Shown here: in pieces, positions 41,535 through 51,551 of the stretch
Numbering within the stretch: position 1 is the first letter of the stretch
Layout of the letters: each line of letters opens with the position of its first letter
Origin: Beijerinckiaceae bacterium
GTDB lineage: Bacteria; Pseudomonadota; Alphaproteobacteria; Rhizobiales; Beijerinckiaceae
Assembly: GCA_947453155.1 (NCBI GenBank)
Contig: CANGFE010000002.1
Span: 1-64,000 of the forward strand
DNA: 64,000 nt
Reading direction: 5' to 3'
Made by a program: the position numbers and the translations under genes
Notes under the pieces: model-generated
The model's database searches: none
What the model saw: only the letters and a program-made list of their open reading frames with translations
Told to the model about the DNA's origin: nothing

Positions 41535-42317
41535 ATGCCCGCAAAAAAGAGCCCCACCCCCATCAAAAAGAAGGCAACCGCCAAGAAAGCGGTGCCGCGA
41601 AAGGTCGCACGTGCGGCCAAGAAGCCTGCCAAGGCACCCGCCAAAACAATAGCTGCAAAAAAGCCGAAAGGCCGCCGCCGCCCCGTCGGGGCAGAAGCCG
41701 TGCATGAGATTTTTACGCGCTTTCGCAAAGCCAATCCCGAGCCCAAGGGCGAACTTGAACATGTGAATGTCTTCACATTGCTCGTAGCGGTTGTGTTATC
41801 CGCGCAAGCCACCGATGCGGGCGTCAACAAGGCGACGCGCGCACTCTTTGCCATTGCCGACACGCCAGAGAAAATGGTGGCGCTGGGTGAAGAGAAGATT
41901 CGCGACTATGTGAAAACGATTGGCCTCTTCCGCACCAAGGCGAAGAATGTTTATCTCTTGTCACGCGAGCTGATTGAAAAATACGACAGCAACGTCCCGC
42001 CATCGCGCGAAATTTTGGAAACACTTCCCGGCGTTGGCCGCAAGACGGCGAATGTTGTGATGAATATGGCTTTTGGTGAGCCCACCATTGCGGTGGATAC
42101 GCATCTCTTCCGCTTGTCGAACCGGATTCCACTCGCCATTGGCAAAACGCCGCTCGCTATTGAGCTGGGATTGGAGAAAGTGATTCCTGCCGAATTCATG
42201 CAACACGCGCATCATTGGCTGATTCTGCATGGCCGCTATATTTGCAAGGCGCGCCGACCCGATTGCGAAGCCTGTCTCATTTCAGACCTTTGCACCTCAC
42301 CCGAAAAGACAATCTGA
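41535..42317 (+). CDS. nth: Endonuclease III with Lys/Ala-rich N-terminal extension
   Basis: LPGVGRKTANVVMNMAFGEPTIAVDTHLFRLSNRI; C-terminal 4Fe-4S CKARRPDCEACLISDLC. Confidence 0.96.
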   Translation: MPAKKSPTPIKKKATAKKAVPRKVARAAKKPAKAPAKTIAAKKPKGRRRPVGAEAVHEIFTRFRKANPEPKGELEHVNVFTLLVAVVLSAQATDAGVNKATRALFAIADTPEKMVALGEEKIRDYVKTIGLFRTKAKNVYLLSRELIEKYDSNVPPSREILETLPGVGRKTANVVMNMAFGEPTIAVDTHLFRLSNRIPLAIGKTPLAIELGLEKVIPAEFMQHAHHWLILHGRYICKARRPDCEACLISDLCTSPEKTI

Positions 42318-42360
42318 ACCGCTTTTGCTTACGCCTCACGGCCCATGCTAGCCTTCGCCC

Positions 42361-42600
42361 ATGCTTGGACCAGCCGACATCGAGGATTGGACTTACGATG
42401 AGCGCGACATGGTCTGTGCCGCGCTGCGCCGTCACGATTCCATTCATGCCGTGGTGACGGGCGCTGATCAAAGCGCGATTGGTTTTCCAGATCATTTGCG
42501 CGGCACGGTGTGCCGCTTCGCTGCGCAAGACGAGATGGCGATGGATGATCTTTGGATGATCGCCGAATGGCTGGGCTGTTTCGCCCGCCGCGCGGCCTGA
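42361..42600 (+). CDS. Small protein of unknown function (79 aa)
   Basis: Complete ORF in the nth-uppP gap with codon usage similar to neighbours; no motif recognised. Confidence 0.5.
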   Translation: MLGPADIEDWTYDERDMVCAALRRHDSIHAVVTGADQSAIGFPDHLRGTVCRFAAQDEMAMDDLWMIAEWLGCFARRAA

Positions 42601-42601
42601 T

Positions 42602-43405
42602 TTATTTCACGACAAACAAAGCAATCAGACCCGCTGTGCCGACCACAATTCGCCACCAAGCGAAAAAGGCAAAGCCGTGTCGTGAGACGAATTGCAAAAA
42701 GCCGCGCACAACAAACAAGCCCGAAATAAAGGCTGCAATGAAACCGATGATGATCAGCGCCACATCATCAAATTCGAGCAGCTTGTAATTTTTAAACAGA
42801 TCATAAGCGAAGGCGCCCGCCATGGTTGGCATGGCGAGGAAGAAAGAAAATTCCGCCGCCGCACGCTTTGATGCGCCAAAGAACATGGCCGAGACAATCG
42901 TCGCGCCCGAGCGCGACACGCCCGGCACCATGGCCAGACATTGAAAGAAGCCGACCAGCAGCGCGGTCTTCAGCGGCATGTCCATCGCATCATCAAATGT
43001 CGGCTTAGGCGCGAGATCATCCACCGCCAGCAGCACGAGGCCGCCGGCAATCAACATGGTGCAAACGATGAGCGGATTGAACAGCACGCCTTTGATGACG
43101 CTATGCGCGCCTGCGCCAATGACAGCGGCGGGAATGAAAGCCAGCAAGACGGCAATGACGAAACGGCGTGCCTGTGGGTCATCTTTGAGGCCAAGCAGGA
43201 TCGCGATGATCTTGTGCATGTAAGCATAGAGAATGGCGAGAATGGCGCCGAGCTGCACCAAAACTTCAAAACTCTTGCCCTTGGATTCAAAGCCCAAGAA
43301 ATGACCGACGAGCAGAAGATGCCCCGTCGAAGAGACGGGCAAAAATTCGGTCAGGCCTTCAATCCCACCCAAAAGCAGAGCTTTCAGCGCATCAATCAGC
43401 GACAT
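42602..43405 (-). CDS. uppP: Undecaprenyl-diphosphate phosphatase
   Basis: [58 protein letters not shown]. Confidence 0.97.
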   Translation of the reverse strand: MSLIDALKALLLGGIEGLTEFLPVSSTGHLLLVGHFLGFESKGKSFEVLVQLGAILAILYAYMHKIIAILLGLKDDPQARRFVIAVLLAFIPAAVIGAGAHSVIKGVLFNPLIVCTMLIAGGLVLLAVDDLAPKPTFDDAMDMPLKTALLVGFFQCLAMVPGVSRSGATIVSAMFFGASKRAAAEFSFFLAMPTMAGAFAYDLFKNYKLLEFDDVALIIIGFIAAFISGLFVVRGFLQFVSRHGFAFFAWWRIVVGTAGLIALFVVK

Positions 43406-43566
43406 TAACCTCTCCTTAACCCGCAACGGGTGGAACACATGCGGCCCATGCGCGCAACGTGCGCGATTCGGGTTGTGAGCCGTGCATTCCGCTTTTATAC
43501 GGAGTGACGAATTCAATCCACCTTGTCTGTTCGACCAAGGTGCGTACGGGGTCGGTGCAAAGCGTT

Positions 43567-44262
43567 ATGGCGCAGCTTTATTATCATCCCTTCTGTCCGC
43601 ATTCGCGTTTCATCCGCATTGTGATGGCCGAATATGGCATGGAACCCGAGATGATTGAGGAGCGCACCTTTGAGCGCCGCCAAGACTTTCTCATTCTGAA
43701 CCCCGCCAATACGACCCCCGTTTTGACCGATGGCCAAATGGTCTCGGCCATTGTCGGCCCCAATGTCATCGCCGAATATCTGGATGAGACGCGCGGGCTG
43801 GCTCTGGGCGCACGCCGCCTTATGCCGGAAGATCCGGCCGGGCGCGTGGAAGTGCGCCGCCTGCTCGAATGGTTCAACACCAAATTCTTCGCCGAAGTCA
43901 CGCAATGGCTGGTGCAGGAAAAAGTCTTCAAGCGCCAGATGCGCTCTGATCAAGGTGGCGGTGCGCCGGATATGGAATTGGTCCGTGCCGCGCGCCACAA
44001 TATCCGCTATCATCTGCGCTACATTGGCTGGCTGGTGCAGTCGCGCAATTGGCTCGCAGGGGATCGCATGACTTATGCTGATCTCGCGGCGGCCGCGCAT
44101 CTCTCCAGCGTGGATTTCCTGGGCGACGTGCCATGGGGCGAGGACGAAGCAGCGAAACATTGGTACGCGCGGGTGAAATCCCGCCCGTCGTTCCGTGCGA
44201 TTCTGAACGACCGTCTGCCGGGGATCACACCCTCTCCGGAATATGCGGATCTCGATTTCTGA
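43567..44262 (+). CDS. Glutathione S-transferase family protein
   Basis: MAQLYYHPFCPHSRFIRIVMAEYG; NPANTTPVLTDGQMVSAIVGPNVIAEYLDE. Confidence 0.9.
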   Translation: MAQLYYHPFCPHSRFIRIVMAEYGMEPEMIEERTFERRQDFLILNPANTTPVLTDGQMVSAIVGPNVIAEYLDETRGLALGARRLMPEDPAGRVEVRRLLEWFNTKFFAEVTQWLVQEKVFKRQMRSDQGGGAPDMELVRAARHNIRYHLRYIGWLVQSRNWLAGDRMTYADLAAAAHLSSVDFLGDVPWGEDEAAKHWYARVKSRPSFRAILNDRLPGITPSPEYADLDF

Positions 44263-45395
44263 ACGCGGCCTTTCTCACCCGCTTGCGCAAACGCGCTGAT
44301 GAGCTGGGCTTCGATGCTCTGCGCATCGTCAGGCCCGACGCCATCCCAGATGCCCCGCAACGCCTGACCGAATGGCTCGGGCAAGGCGCGCATGGCTCTA
44401 TGGACTGGATGGAAGAAACAAGAGAGCGACGCGCTGATCCGCGCGTCCTCTGGTCGGATGTGCGCTCCATCGCCATGCTCGGCATGAACTACGGGCCCGA
44501 TATTGATCCGCGCGATGTGCTGGCGCAGAAAGACAAGGGTGCGATTTCTGTCTATGCGCGCCATCGCGATTATCATGATCTCGTCAAAGGCCGCTTGAAA
44601 ATGCTGGCCTCGTGGATTGCGGGCGAAGCAAAAAAAGATCCTGCACTCGAGATGAAAGTTTTTGTCGATACAGCGCCCGTGATGGAAAAGCCTTTGGCCG
44701 CTGCCGCCGGACTTGGCTGGCAGGGTAAGCACACCAATCTTGTGTCGCGTGACTTCGGCTCCTGGCTTTTTTTGGGTTCGATCTTTTTGAATATGGATCT
44801 GCCAGCTGACGAGCCGGAGATTGATCATTGCGGTTCATGCTCGGCCTGTCTGGAGGCTTGCCCGACAGAGGCTTTTACCGCGCCCTATCAACTCGATGCG
44901 CGCCGCTGCATTTCCTATCTGACGATTGAACATCACGGGCCCATTGATCGCGAGTTCCGCGCGAAAATGGGCAATCGCATTTATGGTTGCGATGATTGTT
45001 TGGCAGCTTGCCCGTGGAACAAATTTGCGCAAGTCGCGCGCGAAGCGAAATTGCAGGCGCGTGAAGATTTGCTGGCGCCCGATCTGGATGCGCTGGCACA
45101 ATTGGATGATGCAGCTTTCCGTGCGCATTTTTCTGGCTCGCCGATCAAGCGCATTGGCTTGGCGCGCTTTCGTCGCAATCTGATGATTGCTATGGGCAAT
45201 TCAGGTGATGCCCGCATGCGTCCGCATGTGATGCACAATTTGCGCTTTGCCGATCCGCAAGTGCGCGCCATGGCGGTTTGGGCTGCGGGGCAATTGTTTG
45301 AGCCAGATGACATTGTCGCGCTGGCGCAAGAACATGCAGGCGAAACAGATGCTGGCGTTGTCGCCGAATGGCAGGCCTTGGGAGCCATGAGATGA
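44259..45395 (+). CDS. queG: Epoxyqueuosine reductase QueG
   Basis: CGSCSACLEACPTEAF and CDDCLAACPWNKFA; AAGLGWQGKHTNLVSRDFGSWLFLG; start codon uncertain (overlaps GST stop). Confidence 0.94.
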   Translation: MNAAFLTRLRKRADELGFDALRIVRPDAIPDAPQRLTEWLGQGAHGSMDWMEETRERRADPRVLWSDVRSIAMLGMNYGPDIDPRDVLAQKDKGAISVYARHRDYHDLVKGRLKMLASWIAGEAKKDPALEMKVFVDTAPVMEKPLAAAAGLGWQGKHTNLVSRDFGSWLFLGSIFLNMDLPADEPEIDHCGSCSACLEACPTEAFTAPYQLDARRCISYLTIEHHGPIDREFRAKMGNRIYGCDDCLAACPWNKFAQVAREAKLQAREDLLAPDLDALAQLDDAAFRAHFSGSPIKRIGLARFRRNLMIAMGNSGDARMRPHVMHNLRFADPQVRAMAVWAAGQLFEPDDIVALAQEHAGETDAGVVAEWQALGAMR

Positions 45396-46237
45396 ATCTT
45401 CTGATTTTTGGCTATGGCTATTCTTCACATGCCTTTGTCGCGCGTTATGGCGACATCTTTTCAACCATCCATGCCACGACGCGCAGTGCCGATAAATTCG
45501 CGCAGATGGATGACGTGACGCCCGTTCTTTTCACGGACGCAGCAGAGGCGCTCTCGCAAGCCGATATCATTCTGGTCTCCGCGCCACCTGATGCGGAAAG
45601 CGATCCGGTCTTGCGTCATTATGTAGACGCTTTCGAGACCGCACCCGCGCAACGCATGATCTATCTCTCGACCGTGGGCGTTTATGGCGATCATCAAGGC
45701 GCATGGGTGGATGAAGACACGCCTTGCGTGCCCGTGGCCGAGCGCTCGCATGCGCGCCTGAGCGCCGAACAGGCGTGGACAGAATGTGCCGCCGATATGG
45801 GTGCGGAGCTCGATATTCTGCGTTTGTCAGGAATCTATGGTCCGCAGCGCAATGCGCTGGCCAATCTGCGCGAGGGCACGGCGCGGCGGATCATCAAGCC
45901 GGGCCAAGTCTTCAACCGGATTCACGTGGCTGATATTGCCGATGCGATTGCCGCCTGCATCGCGCGCGGTCAGCCGGGGCGCATTTACAATGTGACCGAT
46001 GACGAGCCTGCGCCACCGCAAGATGTCGTGGAATATGCCGCGACATTATTGGGCATGGCGCCGCCGCCCGAGCGCGATTTCGCCACGACAGAAATGACGC
46101 CGATGGCGCGCTCTTTCTATGGTGAGAACAAGCGCGTTTCCAACAAGCGCATCAAAAGCGAATTGGGATTTGAATTCGCCCACCCGACCTATCGCGAGGG
46201 TTTGCAGGCTTTATTGGCGCAGGGCGAAGGGCGCTGA
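45392..46237 (+). CDS. NAD(P)-dependent epimerase/dehydratase-like SDR protein
   Basis: MNLLIFGYGYSSHAFVARYG; YLSTVGVYGDHQGAWVDE; RIHVADIADAIAACI. Confidence 0.85.
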   Translation: MNLLIFGYGYSSHAFVARYGDIFSTIHATTRSADKFAQMDDVTPVLFTDAAEALSQADIILVSAPPDAESDPVLRHYVDAFETAPAQRMIYLSTVGVYGDHQGAWVDEDTPCVPVAERSHARLSAEQAWTECAADMGAELDILRLSGIYGPQRNALANLREGTARRIIKPGQVFNRIHVADIADAIAACIARGQPGRIYNVTDDEPAPPQDVVEYAATLLGMAPPPERDFATTEMTPMARSFYGENKRVSNKRIKSELGFEFAHPTYREGLQALLAQGEGR

Positions 46238-47140
46238 TCAGGCCGCGCGCTGTGTCGGCGAGAAATGCTCCAGATATTTCGCGTCAATGGCCGAGACGGG
46301 CAGAACAACCAGCACATCAACCGTGCCGAACTGCCGATCAATGACAGCACCCGCACCGAATTTCGCACCCACGCGCAAATAGCCGCGGATCAGGGTCGGT
46401 AGCGCATCGAGAGCACGACGCAATTCAATCGCATCTTTGGAAATCATATCCATCGACACAAAACGTTCGGGCAAAGCCTTTGCCGCCCAGTCGCCTTCGC
46501 TCATCGCGTGGTGGTGCAAAAACGAGAGCGGTAAAGCATGGGCCAGTGGATTGGTGCCCTCAAACGACGCGCAGCCGATCATCGCGCCGATGCGGTAATG
46601 CTGCATATAGGCAGCAATGCCGCGCCAAAGCAGTTCGATCGTGCGCTTCGAGCGATATTCGGGCAGGACGCAAGAGCGGCCGAGTTCCAGAAAGCGTGCG
46701 CCGGCGTGTCGGGCCAGCAGCGGCGCAATATCAAACTCCTGCGCGCTGTAAAAACCGCCATGCTTCTCAGCCATGTCTTGGCGAAGCAGGCGATAGGTGC
46801 CGACGACCTTCGGCTTTTTGCGGCCGAATTTATTGCGCGCCTCATGGTCGATGACGAGCATATGGTCGCAAATGCGATCAAAGGGGCAAATGTCACGACG
46901 CGCTAAGGTAGAGCGGGCATCGGCAATGGCACCGCCTTCTTCAAAGAAGACGCGGTAGCGCAATTTCTGTGCGCGGCGGATGTCTTTTTTGGTGATCGCG
47001 AGGCGGGCTTCGAGCGAACCCATCCGCCCCAGACAGGGGTCGAGCGTGCCATGATCGCGTACCGCCCGTGGCATGATTTTCATCCCTGCTTGGAAAGCTG
47101 AGCGCAAAACCTGCGTCGGTGAAGTGATCTTCGCTATCAT
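46238..47140 (-). CDS. GNAT-family acyltransferase, OlsB/hemolysin-like
   Basis: ITKKDIRRAQKLRYRVFFEEGGA; VVGTYRLL; FLELGRSCVLPEYRSKRTIELLWRGIAAYM. Confidence 0.8.
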   Translation of the reverse strand: MIAKITSPTQVLRSAFQAGMKIMPRAVRDHGTLDPCLGRMGSLEARLAITKKDIRRAQKLRYRVFFEEGGAIADARSTLARRDICPFDRICDHMLVIDHEARNKFGRKKPKVVGTYRLLRQDMAEKHGGFYSAQEFDIAPLLARHAGARFLELGRSCVLPEYRSKRTIELLWRGIAAYMQHYRIGAMIGCASFEGTNPLAHALPLSFLHHHAMSEGDWAAKALPERFVSMDMISKDAIELRRALDALPTLIRGYLRVGAKFGAGAVIDRQFGTVDVLVVLPVSAIDAKYLEHFSPTQRAA

Positions 47141-47240
47141 TGATTCCCATCCCTCTGATGAGAGACAGACACCACAGGTTTGATAAGCTTTTATGACATT
47201 TTGCGCTGGGCGCCAGCCCGTCACAAAAGCTTTCGTCTTT

Positions 47241-48779
47241 TCAAGCCGCTTGCGCTGTCCGCGCCGCCTCACCGCGATAGGACAAGGCCTCGGCCACATG
47301 GATGCGCCGCACGCTGTCTGATTCATCGAGGTCGGCCAGCGTGCGGGCGAGTTTCAACACGCGGTGAAAGCCGCGTGCGGTCAGGCGCAGCCGATCCGCC
47401 GCCTCGCGGATGAGCTCCGTCCCCGCTTTATCGGGCCGCGCCATTTGCTCGACCACGGCAGCAGAGGCTGCGCTATTGGTGACGAGATCCGGCAGGCCGA
47501 GATCGAGAAAACGCTGGCGTTGAATCGCGCGGGCGCGCGCGACGCGTGCAGCCACTTCGCGCGAGCCTTCGCTGGGGGTGGGCAGCAGCAAATCGCTGGC
47601 ATGGACGGCGGGCACCTCAATCGTCAGATCGAAACGATCCAGCAAAGGCCCCGACATTTTTGCCTGATATTGCGCCATGCAGCGCGTTTTGGGGCGGCGC
47701 TGGCAGGCATAGCCGGGGTCAGTCGCATGGCCGCAGCGACAGGGATTCATTGCGGCCACCAATTGAAAGCGCGCCGGATAAGTCACACGCGCATTGGCGC
47801 GCGACACGCTGACTTCGCCCGTCTCAATCGGCTGGCGCAAGGAATCGAGCGCCTGCATAGAAAATTCGGGCAATTCATCGAGAAACAAAACGCCATGATG
47901 GGCGAGCGACACTTCACCGGGTCGCGCATAAAAACCGCCACCTGTGAGCGCTGCCATAGAGGCCGAATGATGGGGCGCACGAAACGGTCTGCGATCCGTC
48001 AATTCTCCACCCGCCAGCAATCCGGCGACTGAATGGATCATCGAGACTTCCAGCAATTCGCGCGGCGAGAGCGGCGGTAGAATGGAGGGCAGCCGTGCCG
48101 CCAGCATGCTTTTGCCAGCGCCCGGTGGTCCGCTCATCAAGAGATGGTGGCCACCAGCAGCTGCAATTTCGAGCGCGCGTTTGGCGCTTTCTTGTCCTTT
48201 GATTTCGGCCAGATCAGGCTGCGGCGCACCGTTGGCGCGCATCGCGGGCAAGGGGCGCGAGAGCACTTGCGTGCCTTTGAAATGATTGGCGAGCTGGATC
48301 AGCGAACGCGGCGCAATGATGTCGAGATCAGATGAGGCCCAAGCCGCTTCCGGCCCGCAAGCTGACGGGCAAATCAAACCCTGTCCGCGCGCATTGGCAG
48401 CAACTGCCGCAGGTAAACAGCCAGCGACGGGGGTGATTGTGCCGTCGAGCGCCAGCTCGCCCAAAATCGTATAGCCCGCCAGAGCATCGGCCGGGATGGC
48501 ACCCATCGCCGCCATAATGGCGAGCGCAATCGGCAAATCGAAATGACTGCCTTCCTTCGGCATGTCGGCGGGCGCGAGATTGATGATGACCCGGCGTGCG
48601 GGCATGGCGAGGCCAGAGGCCATCAAAGCGCCGCGCACCCGCTCGCGCGATTCGGCCACAGCTTTGTCGCCGAGTCCCACGACAATAAAGGCCACCTGGC
48701 CGGGGACGAGCTGCACCTGCACGTCGACCGGTCGGGCCTCGATCCCCTCAAAGGCTATTGTCGCGACCCTGGCCACCAT
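47241..48779 (-). CDS. YifB/ComM family Mg chelatase-like AAA ATPase
   Basis: ARVATIAFEGIEARPVDVQVQLVPG; GPPGAGKSMLAARLPSILPP; RPFRAPHHSAS; MNPCRCG. Confidence 0.95.
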   Translation of the reverse strand: MVARVATIAFEGIEARPVDVQVQLVPGQVAFIVVGLGDKAVAESRERVRGALMASGLAMPARRVIINLAPADMPKEGSHFDLPIALAIMAAMGAIPADALAGYTILGELALDGTITPVAGCLPAAVAANARGQGLICPSACGPEAAWASSDLDIIAPRSLIQLANHFKGTQVLSRPLPAMRANGAPQPDLAEIKGQESAKRALEIAAAGGHHLLMSGPPGAGKSMLAARLPSILPPLSPRELLEVSMIHSVAGLLAGGELTDRRPFRAPHHSASMAALTGGGFYARPGEVSLAHHGVLFLDELPEFSMQALDSLRQPIETGEVSVSRANARVTYPARFQLVAAMNPCRCGHATDPGYACQRRPKTRCMAQYQAKMSGPLLDRFDLTIEVPAVHASDLLLPTPSEGSREVAARVARARAIQRQRFLDLGLPDLVTNSAASAAVVEQMARPDKAGTELIREAADRLRLTARGFHRVLKLARTLADLDESDSVRRIHVAEALSYRGEAARTAQAA

Positions 48780-48875
48780 GAGCCCGCTCCATCTGACGCA
48801 AAGGCAGGGCAAAGCTTGGCTGATATTTCAGATCACGTCAAGAACGTTTCGTGAACATTAACATTTTGGGGCGGA

Positions 48876-51377
48876 TCAGGTCCCGCGGGGTTTGGCGCGC
48901 GTTGTGGGCGCGGCAGCGGCCGGATCATCGGGCCAGGGGTGGCGTGGATAGCGGCCCTTCATCTCTGTCTTCACGGCGGCCCAAGACCCTTTCCAGAAAC
49001 CGGGCAGGTCTTTGGTGATTTGAATCGGGCGATGGGCGGGCGAGAGCAGATGCAAGGTGAGCGGCACGCGGCCACCCGCAAGTGACGGGTGTGTCGAGAG
49101 GCCGAACAATTCCTGCACGCGGATGGCCAGCACAGGCCCGCCTTCGGCTTCATAATCGACAGCCACGTGCGAGCCGGTGGGCGCTGCGAAATGCGTGGGT
49201 GCTTCGGCATCCAGTCGGCGCGTCATGTCCCAAGGCAGAAGGGCGGCAAGTGCGGCATCGAGATCGCTGGCCGTAATCGCATTGAGCGATGTGCGCCCTT
49301 CAATAAAGGGCGCGAGCCAGTCTTGTGCATTTTGTGCGAGAGCTGCGTCAGAGAGATCGGGCCATTCCTCGCCTTCGGCACGACGCAAAAACATGACGCG
49401 ATCGCGCCATTGTTTCTGGGACTTCGTCCAAGGCAATTTGTCGATGCCGATCGAAGCAGTACCCTGCGCCAGTGCAGACGCGGTTTGCGCATTGGCCTCC
49501 ACGGGCAAAATCTGTTCAGCCAGTGCAATCGCTCCAAGCTTGCGTGCACGTCGGCGGCGCAGGCTCATGCTTTGCTTGTCGAACGCCACTTCATCGCGCT
49601 CGACAATCTGCGGACCGGCGATTTTTTCGACATCTTCTGCACTGAGTGCAGCACCCGCTAAAATACGTGCCGCGCCTGCGCGACCTGCAATTTCTGCAAT
49701 AGCCAGATAAGGCTCACGCGCAAGACGCTCATGGCCTTCCATCGCCCCGGCGCGACCATTGACCATGAGAAACTCGCCATCACGCCCACGTGCTTTGGCG
49801 ATGCGGTCGGGATAGGCAATCGCAATCAAACGTCCGCAATCATGAATGTCGCCGCTATCTTGATCTTTGCGCCCAGTTTGCCGCGCGGCTTCTTCCGCAA
49901 AACCACGCGCAAGGCGGCGTGCATCTTCGGCACGTTGTGCGCGATCACGCCGGAAATTCTCAACGCGCTCGGCCAAATCAATGCGCTCGCCACCCAAGCC
50001 ACGTTCCACCAGCACAGCCGCGAGATCAGCCGCCAAGCGCGCTTCACCTTGTTTGGCAGCTTCAATCACCATGCGCGCCAAGCGGGGTGGCAAAGCCAGT
50101 GCGCGAATGGCTTGTCCATGCGCCGTGATCGCGCCCGTCTCATCCAGCGCATCCAGAGAAACCAGCAATTGACGGGCTTCTTTCAGCGCGGGCGCGGGTG
50201 GCGGATCAAGCCAAGCGAGCTGGTTGGGATCACGCACACCCCAAGCCGCGAGATCCAGCAAGAGGCTCGACAAATCAGCCGAGAGAATTTCTGGTTGCGA
50301 GAAAGCCTCCAGCGCACCGGTCGCGGCTTCCTCCCAAAGTCGATAGCAAACGCCGGGCTCTGTACGGCCCGCACGACCACGTCTTTGGTCTGCAGCGGCG
50401 CGCGACACGCGCATTGTTTCCAATCGCGTCAATCCCAGATCAGGCTCGAAGCGCGGCACACGCGCAAGCCCGCTATCAATCACCACGCGCACGCCTTCAA
50501 TGGTGAGCGAAGTCTCGGCAATGGAGGTTGCCAGCACAATTTTGCGCTTGCCCGCTTTGGCCGGCAGCACAGCGCGGTCCTGGGCAACGCGATCCATCGC
50601 GCCATAGAGCGGGGCGAGTTCTGCATTGTCGGGCAATGTGCCATCAAGCATTTGCGCGACGCGGCGGATTTCACCTTGGCCCGGAAGAAAGGCGAGAATA
50701 GAGCCACCTTCTGCGCGCAAAGCCGTCTGGATGGCGCGCACCATATCCTCATCCAGCCGCGAACGCGCTTCGCGCGGCAGATGGCGCGTTTCAATCGGAT
50801 AAGCGCGGCCCTCGCTCACAATGACCGGACAATCGCTCATCAATTTGGAAACGCGCGCCCCATCCAGCGTCGCTGACATGACGAGAATGCGTAAATCCTC
50901 GCGCAGACCCGCTTGTGCTTCGAGCGCGAGTGCGAGGCCAAGATCAGCATCAAGCGAGCGCTCGTGAAATTCATCGAAGACAACGGCCGCGACGCCCTTC
51001 AATTCTGGGTCATCCAAAATCATCCGCGCGAAGACGCCTTCCGTGACGACTTCAATCCGCGTCTTGGCGGAGATGCGCGATTGCAGGCGCACGCGCAGTC
51101 CCACTGTCTCGCCGACGCTTTCGCCCAAAGTCGAGGCCATGCGCTCGGCCGCGGCGCGTGCGGCGAGCCGTCGTGGCTCCAGCAGAATGATTTTGCCGCC
51201 CGCCGCAAAGGCCTCGTCTTTGAGGACCAGCGGCACGCGGGTGGTTTTGCCCGCACCCGGTGGGGCGACCAGCACAAGACGGGTATGGGCAGCTGATTTT
51301 GCGCGCAATTCTCCCAGCACCGCATCAATGGGCAGGGCAAAGGAGAAATCGGGCGGGACGTTGGCCATAGAGGTCAT
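48876..51377 (-). CDS. hrpB: ATP-dependent helicase HrpB
   Basis: [52 protein letters not shown]. Confidence 0.96.
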   Translation of the reverse strand: MTSMANVPPDFSFALPIDAVLGELRAKSAAHTRLVLVAPPGAGKTTRVPLVLKDEAFAAGGKIILLEPRRLAARAAAERMASTLGESVGETVGLRVRLQSRISAKTRIEVVTEGVFARMILDDPELKGVAAVVFDEFHERSLDADLGLALALEAQAGLREDLRILVMSATLDGARVSKLMSDCPVIVSEGRAYPIETRHLPREARSRLDEDMVRAIQTALRAEGGSILAFLPGQGEIRRVAQMLDGTLPDNAELAPLYGAMDRVAQDRAVLPAKAGKRKIVLATSIAETSLTIEGVRVVIDSGLARVPRFEPDLGLTRLETMRVSRAAADQRRGRAGRTEPGVCYRLWEEAATGALEAFSQPEILSADLSSLLLDLAAWGVRDPNQLAWLDPPPAPALKEARQLLVSLDALDETGAITAHGQAIRALALPPRLARMVIEAAKQGEARLAADLAAVLVERGLGGERIDLAERVENFRRDRAQRAEDARRLARGFAEEAARQTGRKDQDSGDIHDCGRLIAIAYPDRIAKARGRDGEFLMVNGRAGAMEGHERLAREPYLAIAEIAGRAGAARILAGAALSAEDVEKIAGPQIVERDEVAFDKQSMSLRRRRARKLGAIALAEQILPVEANAQTASALAQGTASIGIDKLPWTKSQKQWRDRVMFLRRAEGEEWPDLSDAALAQNAQDWLAPFIEGRTSLNAITASDLDAALAALLPWDMTRRLDAEAPTHFAAPTGSHVAVDYEAEGGPVLAIRVQELFGLSTHPSLAGGRVPLTLHLLSPAHRPIQITKDLPGFWKGSWAAVKTEMKGRYPRHPWPDDPAAAAPTTRAKPRGT

Positions 51378-51551
51378 GTCTCAAAAACTGCCCCTCGGGG
51401 CAAGTTGGTGGGGGCAGGCAACCCCAAGACGCCCCGACCAATTATCTTTCAGCGGCTCGGGCGTAGCCTCTTCTCCCGCGTTGCGGAAAGGAGTATAGCC
51501 CCTCGGCCCAGACAAAGGGCGATCAGAGGATTGACCTCTAAGGACGAATAC

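Noticed and set aside
49731-50876. 381-aa plus-strand ORF
   Set aside because: Antisense to hrpB; low-complexity His/Arg/Ala/Gln-rich translation without motifs.
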